Assembly (NCBI GenBank): GCA_000328365.1
Contig: KB292570.1
Span: forward strand, 69,717 to 133,716
Source of the DNA: Capitella teleta
Lineage: Eukaryota > Annelida > Polychaeta > Capitellidae
Length of the DNA: 64,000 bases
Direction of reading: 5' to 3'
The position numbers and the translations under genes were made by a program. Every line of letters starts with the position of its first letter. Position 1 is the stretch's first letter. The notes beneath the pieces are model-generated. The model saw only the letters and a list, made by a program, of their open reading frames with translations, did not search any database and was not told the origin of the DNA. Below, piece by piece: positions 46,301-64,000 of the stretch.

Positions 46301-49300
46301 GCAGAGGAGGCTGAAAAGCATGTCGCACTACTTTCGAGCAGACGATATAATTATTTATAACCCGATTGCATGTAATCATGGGTAAATGTTATAAAGAAAA
46401 AATTTCCTATATTAAATTAAAAAATTATTTAGCTATACTTAAGTTACTTTAAAGGCATTCTAACCTTTAAAAAATACAGCCTTCACCAAAGGCTGATGAT
46501 GTAAACGGCTATCAAAATAGTGCGCACTTACTCACAATATATAAGTTCTTTAAGAAATATAAATTACAAATCGTGGACTTATTATATTACAATTAAATCA
46601 ATTCAGATAGAACTGGATGCATTTATTACATTTTACACTGTAAATATTGGATTACAATTTAGCGTATAAATACATTATCTAGGTGAAACATCCACTGCTC
46701 CACGTGCTACTGTGTATTTCCGGTTACTAGTATTAGGATTACCGTAGCCGTACGCAACTCTACCTGAGAGGGTCGACAACTGCGCGCTGCCCTCAATTTC
46801 TGAGTTTTCATTAATTTGAATCCCTAATTTTCAAATACGAGAGCTCATTAGAAAACTGAAGGGAATTACAATGAAGACTTCCATCATCCGGCCCCCATTT
46901 GTATAGAAACAGTCGGATACTGAAAATGCTTAGAAGTATTAATTGAAAATGCCAGATTACATTGCCTGTTTTTTTCAGCAATGCCCAAAGATGGATTCTT
47001 TATAGCATACAGGGTACTAACTAGTATACTGTATTATGATATACAATATACTTAGTGGCACTCGCTCATCACTCATTGGACATACCGCCTAAGTCCTCAG
47101 CTTCTCCTCATTCTCGCCGCTTCAGCTGCTGCTGGTAATCCGCCTGGTGTCGTCGATTCATGAATTTTTTTAATCAGCCACGATATTTTCCGTCTCCCCT
47201 TTTCATTCCTTCCTGGAGGCTCTTTCGACCTCTCACTGTTGTCATTACCAGACTTTCTCCTCTCCTCTTCCAGTTCTAGTACTTTTTGGTCTTTGCTCAA
47301 GAGTTCAGAGAAACTATTAAGATTTTGTAAAACCAAAATGAAGATTCCCAATGATCTGCTTCTCATGAATATTAAACAATTGAAAACAATAATAAAATAA
47401 GTAAATTTATTACAGAATCATGACATTTAAAAGGGATGGGGAAAAGAAAAGGATGCAATTGAATCAATCCCTCATTAACACACGTACCAACAGCGTAAAA
47501 ATATTGTATCTTGACAATTAGAATGCACAGATCTCCATAAAGCTAGCTGCTAGTGTTCATTCTACAGTCCAACCATGGCAATGCAAGAAGCGGGAAGGAG
47601 GGAAATAGAGAAAGAGGGTTGAAAAAAAAAAAAAAAAAAAAAAAAGAACAAAAAAACATTGAATTCCATGACATAGAAAAATTACACTTCAGTACATATT
47701 ATTATGACTGCATGTGTACATATTCAAGTGTAGCAAAAATGTTTACAAGGGATTATATAATAATTTGATTAAGAATTGTGAGCAGTAAAAAATATTCACA
47801 AGAAGCAAAAAAAAAGAAAAAAAAAAGAAAAGTAGAGAGAATTATTAAAAAAATGTCTAACAAAGTATTATTTTCAAAAGATAAGAAGCACCAAACAAAA
47901 TTGAATGGTAATTATGTTAATTCATTAATGACCTGACACCTGTCAGTTGTGGAGAAGGGGGTGCATTTGAGTATCAATGAAAAGGTACAAAGACACCAAT
48001 GCTTATCCATCCGATTATCTGGGTGCTCTACAAAATACGCTACATCATTAAAAATTATTTAGAAAGAATACTGATGAAGTCGTCCAAGAAGAGAAATCTC
48101 ATGTCAAAGATACATTTTGAGACAATTCTCTTTTGTTTCAAACATTCACTGTACACTGAAAGGTTTTGCATAGAACATCAGAAGGGTTATCGGCCATTAC
48201 ATAATAAAAAAAAACAAAAAAAAACAGGCAGTCCCTCCACAAGGAGTTACTCTTCAATCATGATTCTTGTCGAAGTCTGAATCAAGGGGTTTGGTGGCGA
48301 GGCATACCAACTTTACCAAGTCTTCAGATTTAGCGATTGAACAATTCAAGAGACATGGGAATTGTCAGTAAGGACATGCGCAAATAGAAAGGAGAAAAAA
48401 AAAAAAAAACCCTGGAATGTCTTTTCTTCTGCAATCAAGGTGGAATGAAGAAATGAGACAGCACAAATATTTTAACATTTACCGTTTAGAACATTATTTA
48501 CTTACATGTACTGAACAATTCTTTTATTTAATTATCTCAAGAGTTGAGATAATTGACAAGTATAGAAGTTCAATATTAGAATGTCATTTTTTTTTTCAGT
48601 ACCATTTGAATTATTTTTATCCTAATGTAGATAAAACAGATAGCATGAACAGTAAGTACCCATACATCATTTGAAGATTGAAAGAAAGGAGAAAAAAAAA
48701 AAAAAAAAAAGTCAAAATTGAAAATGACACAGATTTTTAAAAAAGTGTTCACCTGATTTTAGTGAAGTAATTTTCCTTACACACGTTTATAAGTCACAGT
48801 CACAAATGTCATCACACAGAAAAGAGCAGAAAAAATGGCACCCAACCTCAAAATGAAATCATACAGCACAAGAAGAGAGAGATATTATGTCATGGGGGAT
48901 AAACAAAAAACATGTTATTTGTCGACACGCACAACCTCAAGTTGAATATGAAAGATAGAAAAGCCTCATTTGAATTTGATTAAACAAGGTGGAGCAAGAA
49001 CAGGCAGATATCTCACGTTCATGAGAAGGAAAATCCCACGCGGGAAATGAGTTCGATTACAAGCAAGCAAATGACCAACACACGAAAATGAGCAAATGAA
49101 AAATAACAGGAGGCAGGCACCCTGATTAAATGTCATAACAAATTATTCATGAGAAAAGAAAATTAAGAACCTTCCTCAATTAATCAACTGTGTTTAAAAA
49201 TGAAAAGAGAAAACTTTATTTTTAAAAAAACACTGAAGATTCTTAGCAGATTAGTTGAAGTATTGAAAATTTTGCATTTCGGAGGCTAGTGAGGTTTTTG

Positions 49301-49309
49301 TCCGGCAGA
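46300..49309. other. Spacer / probable long Ras 3' UTR
   Basis: Mostly AT-rich with A-runs at 47620-47645, 48390-48410 and 48690-48710. The right part is directly downstream of the Ras stop codon (minus strand) and is likely 3' UTR. Apart from the doubtful frame at 47097-47366 no coding signal was found. Confidence 0.45.
47097..47366 (-). CDS. Hypothetical small basic ORF with hydrophobic start (doubtful)
   Basis: An uninterrupted 89-residue frame between RPS13 and Ras. It starts MRSRSLGIFILVLQNLNSF, which could act as a signal peptide, then is rich in Lys/Arg/Glu with dibasic pairs (RR, KGRRK, KK) and ends AAAEAARMRRS. The layout loosely recalls a peptide prohormone, but no known peptide was recognised, and the frame may instead be chance sequence in the Ras 3' region. 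No splice or promoter support was identified. Confidence 0.2.
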   Translation of the reverse strand: MRSRSLGIFILVLQNLNSFSELLSKDQKVLELEEERRKSGNDNSERSKEPPGRNEKGRRKISWLIKKIHESTTPGGLPAAAEAARMRRS

Positions 49310-55160
<5,851 letters not shown>

Positions 55161-55399
55161 CGTATGATATCAGCACTGAGCTGTGCAGCTCAGATTTTCA
55201 ACAAAAACGCGAGTCTCGATTCCCTGGGTCACAAAAGATTCCACCGGATCCGAAGGTTCACATTGGCAAAATAAGTGAATAACAGGAAAACTCTTAGTCT
55301 GAATTCGGATGACAGTTGTCAATTCCGAGATCAAGGATTGAAGGAAGCAGCTGATGAGACAATCCAAATTTAGAACTAACAAATGTTAAATGTCAACAC

Positions 55400-55450
55400 A
55401 GCTCGCCTCACTTCCGTACGCCCATAGCTGAGGTCCTGGAGCGAGAACCG
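55400..55450 (-). promoter_or_regulatory. Putative Ras promoter with ETS site
   Basis: CACTTCCGTACGCCC at 55409-55423 (plus-strand reading) contains an ETS/GABP core (ACTTCCG), about 250 bp upstream of the Ras start codon. An acceptor-like CAG about 20 bp upstream of the ATG suggests a spliced 5' UTR. Start site unknown. Confidence 0.35.
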
Positions 55451-56934
55451 TGTGGAATAATCGGAAATGTCTGAACAGAATAGTGTCAATAATTATATAG
55501 GGTCAGATTTAAAATTTAAAATAATAAGATAATAATCACGAAAAACTTATCACATTCAAAATTCATTTATTTTGTCGAAGAATAAATTTTGTGGGCTTTT
55601 ATCAGGATATACACATATTTCCGAAAACAAACTACCAAACCACAGATATAGAACAAGTGTTCTATGGCATTTACTTTTGATATCGACCAATATTTTCTTG
55701 CTCACATGAGAGTTTGAATGAATTAGCTTGCAGCAGAGCATCCTTGGCGCTGGCCCCTAATCGCAAACTCACCCGTCAGTGCCACCAAATAATAACCCTG
55801 GCAATATTAAAACTCTACATAGCTGTTGAATAAATTCAGCACTTCTATAATACCGTCCTCAGTCGTCCGCCTTTCTCATTCAAGGCCTAAGTCCCAGTAC
55901 TGACCGAAATAACATTTTGGTCACATAGAATCGAGTGATTTTGTTGATCGGTAATCATAAACACTGCATGGTAAATATTAGGAATCTTATTATGCAAGAT
56001 TTTGGCAGTGAAGACCCTGATACTGACAGAAATTTTGATCAACTCTCCCACTATTAACACCTTCAAATCTTGCCTTAACAAAACTTACAGACACCACCCC
56101 CTAAATTTCAACCACACCAACATATAAAACTCACACTCCATCTAATCCAATAACAAAATAACAACAGCTAACTAAGGGTGAAAAAAGCTTTGTTCACTAT
56201 TTCAACACATCAAGTCAAATCCAGTCAAGTCAAGTGATGTGTGGGATGAGAATGAACATTTGCTTGTACGTACATGACCACTTCCTGACCATTTCGTCTC
56301 CTTATTGTTGCTAATTACGCAAATGAGGACTAATTAAAGCATTTAACCTTTTCACTTGTATCTATATTATCTTCATTGTATATTGAATAAACATTCCAAA
56401 TTTGGTTTTGATATGATCCCTCATTTCCAAGATATACTGCTCTGACTTGTACCTGCTGCCATGCAAAAATAGCGTGGCACTGGGACAAACTAAAAAACAA
56501 GTATGTGGCCCCAAATGGGTTAAGATAATTACAAAACAATATATCAAACACACATTCATGTTAATTTGCATGCATGTGCCAAATTTTATTGAACATAATT
56601 AATCCAACGTAGGTCTAATGGTCCCTGGAAAAAGAGTCCCACAACCCTTTTATGGTATTTTTACGTTTCAACAAAATTCTATGCAATAAGATGATTCGGA
56701 TTCAATATTTTTTTTTTTCTGAAAGAGCACCACTTAGCAGCTTATTAGGGAGGGACTTGGTTGAGCTGTAAAATGTGATTTTTAAGTATAATGATAATGT
56801 TAGATAAAATATGAATTTTATCGAATCATTCAAATGGAGTGATATTATTATTTTATCTATACATAAATTTATGGATACAGCCAATATTTTGTCACTAGAA
56901 CAAATTCTCAGAGACATACATATACAGTCAGACC

Positions 56935-57763
56935 CCGTTAATCCGCCGTCATGTAATCCACCCTTTTAGCAATCCGGGATGAATCGTTTGTAATGTTAAT
57001 CCGTCCTTTTCGTTAATCCGACTTTGACCACGATTCTACGGAACGAATCTACACTTTACCATTGTAAATAACACATGTAATCCGCCGCCCAAATAACCTG
57101 TCGAAAACAAACATCAGCCAAGACACATCAATTGTCGGCGATTTTTTTGAAGTCGGGTCAATTTAACAACAAATGGCGCCTCCCCGTTTGTTTAACGCTT
57201 AACAAGTTAATTAAACAAAGCAAATCAATCGTAAGCAAAAATTCTCTTAAGTCTTTCATTTAATTGGTCGCTGGGTTAAGCGATGTTCAGGAGCAGAACG
57301 AACGAGATGACGAAGTTGTGAGTGGAGATCAATCGAGTGGAGAAACGAGTGGATCTGAGCCCGCAATGGAAGTCTTGGCGAAGGAAGCGAGGCAGCACGT
57401 GTGTGCATTAATGCTATATTTCAAGAGATTCGAGGAGTCGGAGGCAACAAAGCAAGAAAATAGAGATGAACTACACAGATTGGGCGTGGTGGAACGGCTT
57501 ATCACAAGCAGAAAACCATCACTGATTTTTACAAAAAATGAACATCTTTTATTGACCTCATGTGATCGTTTGTGAGATCCTTTTTACCTCCAGCTTCAAA
57601 CCTATTGGTATATGCTACTACGTTAATGCATTACATGAGTTTTGGGAGTTTTAGAATGACACACAATTTTCATCAATTTGTGGTCTGAAATGTAATCCAC
57701 CCTTTTCGTTAATCCATCAGTTTCCTTGGGAACGGAAGAGGGCAGATTAACGGGGTCTGACTG
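56935..57763. mobile_element. Pogo/Tigger-like DNA transposon, deleted copy
   Basis: An 829-bp element with ends CAGTCAGACCCCGTTAATCC (left) and the same sequence inverted on the right apart from one change just beyond it. TA flanks at 56933-56934 and 57764-57765. TAATCCGCC/TAATCCACC motifs recur just inside both ends. It is from a different family than the element at 36.3 kb because the terminal repeats differ, but belongs to the same superfamily by CAGT ends, TA duplication and the transposase remnant inside. Confidence 0.85.
57264..57575 (+). pseudogene. C-terminal remnant of a pogo/Tigger transposase
   Basis: An open frame of about 103 codons within the 56935-57763 element. It has an acidic Ser/Gly-rich part (DDEVVSGDQSSGETSGSEP) followed by a helical stretch (EARQHVCALMLYFKRFEES and DELHRLGVVERLI), which matches the layout of the tail of jerky/Tigger transposases after the DDE domain. 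There is no ATG at its start and the DNA-binding and catalytic domains are absent. Confidence 0.5.
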
Positions 57764-60679
57764 TACAGTATATTTATACAGTATATTTATACAGTATATT
57801 TGAAACTTCCATAAATCGAATTGCTCTTAGCAACTACGAAGCACCGAGTAGCTCAGTCAATTTGACCTAGACCCCAAAGCCAGCCGAGAAAAGCCGACTA
57901 GCCGGCTGAAAAATATCTGAGCCGCCACTGGAATTTTACTGATCCTCCAAAAAACAGTTGGCTCAGTCGCCGCTGAAACTTCATCGCTTATCAGGAAATT
58001 TTATAGAAAGTAACACCAGGATTTATATAATTTCACAAAGTAAATTAACTGTCAATGTATGCTGCCTTTTTTAACCAAACACGAAGGGTGTGATCACGAC
58101 CTCAGAGAGTGGAAATGCAGCATAATTTATTATATGATTCATAAATAAAGATTCTAAAATAGAAGTATAATTTCTACACTGATATTAAAGAGGATCTCTG
58201 ATTGTTTTGAACTAGTAGCGGATGATAGAGGATGACTCCCAAAAAGCAAATACACCTTTTGACTGACATATTTTTTTGACATTACACTTGCTGTGGGCCA
58301 ATTCCTTGATAAATCGAATTTGAGAAGTTTCAAATCTCACTTTATTCTCGCGTTCGATTTCATACCGTCGTAATGTCATAAAAGTAACGCACCTATTGTT
58401 AACAATGGGAGCCGTCAAGTGAGCAGATCTTTCAGCAGTTCTCAAAAAAGAAATTTAGCACTCATCTCATTTTTTTATTTGTCTTCTACATCATTCATAG
58501 CTGACCGAATTTCCCAAAATATGTCTGTCATCTCTGGCAAAAGCCAATAAAATCAAGAAAGACAGGTTCTGAAATGAACAGTGGTCCCCTTTAAAATGAA
58601 ACCAGCAATTACCTTGCTACCACAGAAACCGACACGAGGAAGAAATATATCTTCTCTATATAGAATTCTCAATGGTAAACATTTTTCAATTTACCCTTCA
58701 CAGGTTGAGCTTGCTATCATTATTTACTTTACTGTTGGTAACAATTGGCGATCAATAACTGAATGTGCTTTTGTGTTGAATTTTTTTTTGCTTTTCACTT
58801 TTCACCCATGCATCATTTTTTGGGGGGTTTGTTGTTGTTATTGGCCCTCAACTGCTCAAGCTGCCTAAATCCGGCAGTGTTCGAGTCCAATTGGTCGGAT
58901 ATGGTTTGGTCTCATTGGCTCCCTGGGGCGCATTTTCCTTTCAACTTCAACTTGGACCGTGACGTCAGAACCTGAAAAATTGTTGGACCAGATATGCATT
59001 GCATGAAAAACACTCCACGAGACTTTAGATGATGTCTCGCCCAATTGTCATGTGAAAAAAAATTCTATATTATATTTCTAGCAAGCATAACAAGTTAACA
59101 GCCAAAACTCACGAGACTTTAGTTGAACCTGAAACTGTTCCATAATTTCCAGATTCTCGGTTGTGACCTCCTTATCCAATGGGCCGAAACGAAGTTTGAA
59201 CCGTGAAGTCATGATCCAAGTTAAAGTTGAAAGAAAAACAGGCCCCTGAGTGAAACCTTAAAACTGTCAGTGGTCGATCCAGATATAGAATACTGAGCGT
59301 TATGATTCTTGTTTCAGATGAAGCATAAATCGATATAACGATAAATTTCACTCTTAAGAAAACTTATTTTAACTTTATTTATGCAATATCGACTGTTTTA
59401 CATATTTAATGAAGTGAGGAAACAAAGAAATGTTGACTTTCCTGAGCAGGTTTTTAATTCTAACGATTTCAATCTTCAACAAAGATGAATTAAAGACAGT
59501 ACGCAATAAAATTGAACAAATAAGACTATTGCTTAAGTTTAAAATCCGCTTCTGGAAGTTAAAAATAGCATGTCTAAGAATTTCATTAAAAGATTTAACA
59601 TGGTTTATTGCAAAAAATTCACTGGCACTACAAAATCGAGGATAAAGCATGAAGCAACGAAATGAGTTGTTAAAAGCAATCGTCAATTTTCTCATGGCCT
59701 CAGTTACACCTTGTGAAATTAGTTTGTGGAACACTTACTTACTTAGGCCTATACTTAATACTTAATTATTTGACTTAAAGCAGTGAACCAAATTATGTAA
59801 TTAGGCCTAACTGTGATTAAATATTTAATGCACGGACATCATTCAAATTGGCGTCACTCAAAACATGCGAGAAATTCTACTCTTACAATGCTTTGCCAAA
59901 ACAAATCCGAAAGTACGCGTATGCAACATATTTAAAGGTGACAAATGATAACACAATATTGTTCAAAGAATAAACTTGCCCAAAACAATACACACAGCTG
60001 AATTGAAATGATTAAAATTCAAAAGTGGAGAAGATGATGGATGATTAAATGCAGAGAATCACATTTCTTTATTGTCAACATGCAATTTACTTTGGCGGCG
60101 CATACGAACAATGGTGGCGCACGTGCATGGTGGCTAGCCGTCTAGCCACAGCTGGCTTGCTGCTCAGGCCTGCATGGCGGCGACTGGCGGCTCACGGCGG
60201 CAGCTTCGGGGTTTAGATAAGGAACTTCCTCAAAGGTACATATAATCAATTCACAAATATATAACGGAAGGACCAAAACCCCTTCGCATTCCTGGTTTAA
60301 GCTTGTGGCACTTTTTATTACCCTACAACTTTGCTCCACAAACTGAGCCCAGCTGCCTGATGATGATGATGATGGATTGTTAGATTGTCAAATCCCATGA
60401 CTCACAACCATAAAAACTAGTACAGTATATGCCTCAAAACTGACATTCTTGTTCTCTAGTGAACATGTCCAGAGTGAGCCATGATGTTATTGGCTGCACT
60501 GTATATGTCGCTGGTTGTATTTCTCAAATGCTGCATGATATCTCCACCCTACAGTTAAGCCTAGATGATTCGCTTCATTTTCAATGGGTATTATGTCCAC
60601 CATAAGACTTAGGGGCGTCATGTGATTTTTATCGTATTTAGTAATCAGCACACTTTTACTCCCTGTTAAGGAATGCCAT

Positions 60680-61115
60680 TTGTTGCATGGCGTTCATTAC
60701 AAACTTTCTGCTTTGTTTTGATTTTTAAGAAATAAACATTAGTGCTATAATCAAAACAGCTGCATTCTCAAAACAAAGATTAACAAAAGACCGATACTTT
60801 ATTTAATGCGTTTAGTGAAGCCTACCATGCATGGTCTAGGGCCTGTTTGCTACCAGGAGTGAAAAAATCGCGTGTTGGGTTCACTCAATTAATTATATAA
60901 ATCGGCATCAAGGTCGCTGAAAATAAAATAGAAATAATAGTAATAGCAGCTTGAAATGTTAGACTAACCATACCAAGTCTTTATTTCTCTTTTCCTTGAG
61001 TGGTTAATACACTGTGACGTGTTTTGTAACACTTTCTCAGAAAAGCTCAGTGCCACTGAAAAACGCTGACATTGGTAATGTGGAGTAGACAGACTAATTT
61101 TGGCCTACTCTGTAT
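60680..61115. repeat. Dispersed repeat, second copy of the 54.2-54.5 kb sequence
   Basis: Shares long stretches with 54220-54535, for example AATAGCAGC(A/T)TGA(C/A)ATGTTAGACTAACC and the end GGAGTAGA(T/C)AGACTA...TTTTGGCC(C/T)ACTCTGTATA. An extra segment of about 100 bp (roughly 60780-60900) is present only here. The left end was not found. Confidence 0.6.
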
Positions 61116-61315
61116 ATAATTATATATATTAAGTATATATTAAGTATATATATATATTTAAAGTAAAACGCGTTCCAATATCTTCAGTGAGCACTTAAGT
61201 AATTACCATATTGGATCCAAGTGAGCACTATTATTGGACGAAACCGATTTTGGCTTACCATGAATATTTTTGTTTGTTGGGTGTACCAAATTAGCGCTGA
61301 CAGCTGACTGAAAAA

Positions 61316-61385
61316 GTGTTGCCGAGGAAGCCTGCCGCTGAGAAGGCTTGCCGCCGAGAGAACGGCTGCCGCCGAGGGAGCTGTG
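61316..61385 (-). repeat. GC-rich GCCGCCGAG-type imperfect repeats
   Basis: Four imperfect copies of a unit like GCCGCCGAGAGAACGGCT within an otherwise AT-rich area; it encodes a short Ala/Ser-rich frame on the minus strand that is probably chance. Confidence 0.5.
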
Positions 61386-61798
61386 TGTCTTTCTGCAAGT
61401 GGCATGGGGGAAGGGAAGAATAAATCAGAAGCACCAGGGGTGAGAGAAGCTACCTTTAAACCTTAATTAAATTAAGCTCTTCAAATGTAAAAAAATATCA
61501 GCAAGTATAGGTTTATTTATCAACATTGGAAATATATTGTTTTACGCAAAACCCTTACATTATACAGTATACCTAAACTTGCGGATAATTTTCACAATGT
61601 ATAGAGAATACAGATTATTACTTTATTTTTTTATTTTATTTATTTATTTTTTTTTTTTGGGGGGGGATGTTTCCTATTATGCACGAAATCAACTTGTATG
61701 AATTTCATCGAAAACCACAATCATGCATCAGCTTTTATTCTATACCTGGCCATGAATGATGTATTAATGATACAACAATGCATGGTGCTATAACACAG

Positions 61799-61905
61799 GG
61801 GAAGAGCATGTGTGCCTCCTCACATGCTCTTCCCTCATCATCTGTTCCCTGTCGCCAGTAGAGCGGTATTGCCGCCCATGGAGTGCCTCCTCACATGCTC
61901 TTCCC
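61799..61905. repeat. Perfect stem-loop plus direct repeat
   Basis: GGGAAGAGCATGTG (61799-61812) and CACATGCTCTTCCC (61821-61834) form a perfect 14-bp stem with an 8-nt loop. The right arm and loop, GTGCCTCCTCACATGCTCTT, are repeated exactly from 61883. Confidence 0.75.
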
Positions 61906-62984
61906 ATGCATAGCAGTCATTGACTGTGTGATCAACATGAAGTGACCTATGGGGATGTGACGCCGCAGAGCAGCAGAGATGTGCCGCCAGCAGCTCTGAT
62001 AGCGGCACTTCCGATTAAATTCTGTCAGCGCCGCAGCGCTGATTTTCCACTAGGTTTGTTGACACTGAGAGGCAGGGGTCAAAGGTTACTTTGTGGAACG
62101 TTATAGTAATATCACTCTAAAGCTTCGGCAACTGACTGCAAGTTAGTGTCTGTTGGACCACCCTCACCAAAAGATGCCTTCTTACACGCAGGTGACACAG
62201 ATTGTTATCGAAATATTTGTAGTTTGAATTTTCGTCCTCGATCATGACTGACGTTTAAATCAGACGTTCATGATCAGTCATTCAGTCACTCAGTAGATTG
62301 GCCGTTTCTGACTTACCAGTTACTGAAGTTACTGGAGTTACTTAGTTACTCACTTACTGCTTGACTAGCTGACATACTATGAGATACCACAGCGGTACGA
62401 AGACCCGATTTATCTGTGTTACTGCATGACCTGATCACAGTGTCATGAGTATGACTATACTTTAAATACCTATAGTACTTCGGTATACTCCCTATACTGC
62501 TATAGTCTATACTATACTATAGTAGTATAGTATATACGAAAACTATTGTAATGCATACTGTATAGTCACTCTAAATACAATGACTATCATCAGCTGATTC
62601 TTTAATGTTTACCGTTTACATAATTACAGTCGATTAATAATGAATTACCATAACCATGATCATGATGATAGTCATGGTATGTACATGCATGGTGACGTTC
62701 AACAGGCTTGTCAACAGGCTGGTAGATAATAAGATATGCATTGGTACCTGATAACTGCTTCTAGGTACGAAGTACGAACGCCGATTTAGGTACATTTGTC
62801 AAACAACAGTCCTCCTCGACCTGGGTAGTCAACAAGGCTTTTCAATGGACTATACTATAGACTGATGTTAGATAAGCTAGTTAATTAAATTCATAATCAT
62901 TAATAATAATTAAATTAATTCATTATTATTTGACCTTAATTACGTAAAGAATCAGTTGATAATAGTCAGTAAATCAGAAATGTC

Positions 62985-63256
62985 TGATCCACCGAACATC
63001 GAGCAGGGGGCCTAAGACTGATCCTTGAGACACCCCCATATTCAGATTCAGGTCATTGGGAGTGGAGAGATTAACCATTTAGGCGCACTGGTTGTTTTCG
63101 ATCTTTGAGGTAGGATTTCATCCATGAGATCTCTGCACCCGAGAGTCCAATTTCCTCTTGTAAGCGTTTCAGTAGTGGACAGTGGTCAAGTGAGTCAAAT
63201 GCTGCCCTCCAGTCTAGATGCACTACCAAGGCAGTATGAGTATCCACTGCATCCAC
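62985..63256 (-). pseudogene. LINE (non-LTR) reverse transcriptase fragment
   Basis: The minus-strand frame 63256-63071 contains AAFDSLDHCPLLKRLQEEIG and ISWMKSYLKDRKQPVRLNG, the palm region around motif A of non-LTR reverse transcriptases (AFD.vDH..Ll..L...G). After a frame change it continues with NLNMGVSQGSVLGPLL (63049-62995), the GVPQGSVLGPLLF motif. Both ends are missing, so this is a short dead piece of a CR1/Jockey-like LINE. Confidence 0.75.
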
Positions 63257-64000
63257 TACTTATCAGTTGAAACATCTCCTTATAGGAGTTTATCATGGAA
63301 GAATTTTGCCTTGCTCTTTCTGATCAACCAAGATAGAAAATTCAAACAAAGAAAATCTGCCATAATATTAGATGTATGATGAAAATATTCAGACACATAA
63401 GGGACAAAACTAATCAGGAAATGAGGTTAAACTTGGCTCCCAACAGCTAGCTTACACTGTGCTATGCAATGTTAAAAAGGTTCAGCTCGTGTTTTATTTG
63501 AGAGCTAAACCTGTGCTCAGTTGTGCTCTGTTTATAAAATTATAATCCAAACAGGCAGCCTTGACCTTCAAGCTGCCAACATTGTAGCTCTTGATTGAAA
63601 ACCTCAAATTCAGAGATGAACCTAATCCTAACCAAAAGGAACATTAAATAAATTGAAATTAAAGTGAGTTTGGTTAATATTAGAGAAGAAGGATCAATAG
63701 GATTTTTTATTTTTTTTTATCTGGAATTAAGCCGGGAGCCATGCCCGGTTATTCCTAGTACACATAATTAATTAGGTCAGGCCTGATGGGCTATAAACTT
63801 TTGTGCTATCGCTGATCCCTCCTCACTCGAAGCTATTGCATATTTATGTGTGACAATTTCTGTGACCCAGTTTCTGTTCTCTCCAAAGTGACTTCATTGG
63901 AAGTCTGGAGCCTTTTGACTTTGTGCTTTCAATATCTGATCAGTCTAAAGTCCTCTACTTGACATCACAATACGATTCTTTGCTGTTCAATTTGGTGCTT

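Larger units (their letters stand above)
55170..64000. other. Repeat-rich spacer without a recognised host gene
   Basis: Nothing with conserved host coding character was seen over nearly 9 kb. Overlapping open frames at 59375-59734 (minus) and 59430-59645 (plus) are AT-rich and unrelated to known proteins. A 14-bp unit around CAGTATATTTATA is repeated three times at 57765-57802. The sequence at about 57845 carries an isolated A-box-like AGTAGCTCAGTC. Confidence 0.45.

Noticed and set aside
59375-59734. Overlapping frames on both strands (119 and 71 codons)
   Set aside because: Low-complexity AT-rich sequence with Ile/Leu/Lys-rich translations; no motif or splice support.
62440-62560. TATAGTACT-type palindromic clusters suggesting an origin or transposon end
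   Set aside because: Short AT-rich self-complementary words that recur irregularly; consistent with simple-sequence drift.

Overview
The window reads as nuclear DNA of an intron-rich, AT-rich animal, most likely a marine invertebrate deuterostome. The exact lineage cannot be fixed from sequence alone. Genes have many short exons with GT-AG introns. The conserved genes (RPS13, Ras, a Polycomb-like factor, a TMEM263-like protein) look metazoan, and the spacers are full of small DNA transposons and relics. Coding boundaries below come from manual splice-site and phase checks. For most genes the phases close exactly, which is the main evidence for the models.

Layout, left to right. 1-1129: a broken Tc1/mariner-type transposase with DD41D spacing. 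2431-10211 (minus): a PDZ-domain protein in nine coding exons with a 4.4-kb first intron holding a Tc1 relic. 10936-14401 (minus): a Polycomb-like PRC2 accessory factor (Tudor, two PHDs, winged-helix region, C-terminal domain). 14.8-17.1 kb: a non-autonomous hAT element with intact 8-bp target duplication and a TTAA-flanked MITE. 18.4-19.5 kb: promoter-like motif clusters. 20716-30793 (minus): a large secreted-type gene of 29 coding exons, about 2,500 residues, built from 19 six-cysteine domains and ending in two TIL-like cysteine-rich modules. 31756-34974 (minus): a mucin/VWD gene with a 24-bp tandem repeat array. 36.3-37.3 kb: a pogo-like element. 40080-40813 (plus): a TMEM263-like gene. 42.5-43.1 kb: a hAT transposase relic. 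45083-46261 (minus): RPS13. 49310-55160 (minus): a Ras gene with a K-Ras-like polybasic CaaX tail. 55-64 kb: no recognised host gene, with a second pogo-like element, a dispersed repeat and a LINE reverse transcriptase fragment.

The strongest candidate for something undescribed is the 20.7-30.8 kb gene. Its six-cysteine domain is cut by a phase-2 intron between Cys3 and Cys4, so each exon of the 3' half carries the end of one domain and the start of the next. The 5' half instead uses a three-exon, two-domain super-repeat in which every second domain has a long Gly/Ser/basic insert with dibasic (furin-like) sites. One exon (24821-24946) carries an apparent 2-nt insertion. The adjacent mucin/VWD gene on the same strand also encodes an extracellular-type protein, so the pair may contribute to an egg coat, mucus or extracellular matrix; that is inference only.

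Other notable points are a Polycomb-like Tudor domain whose four expected aromatic-cage positions all appear non-aromatic, and the well preserved termini of several non-autonomous DNA transposons.
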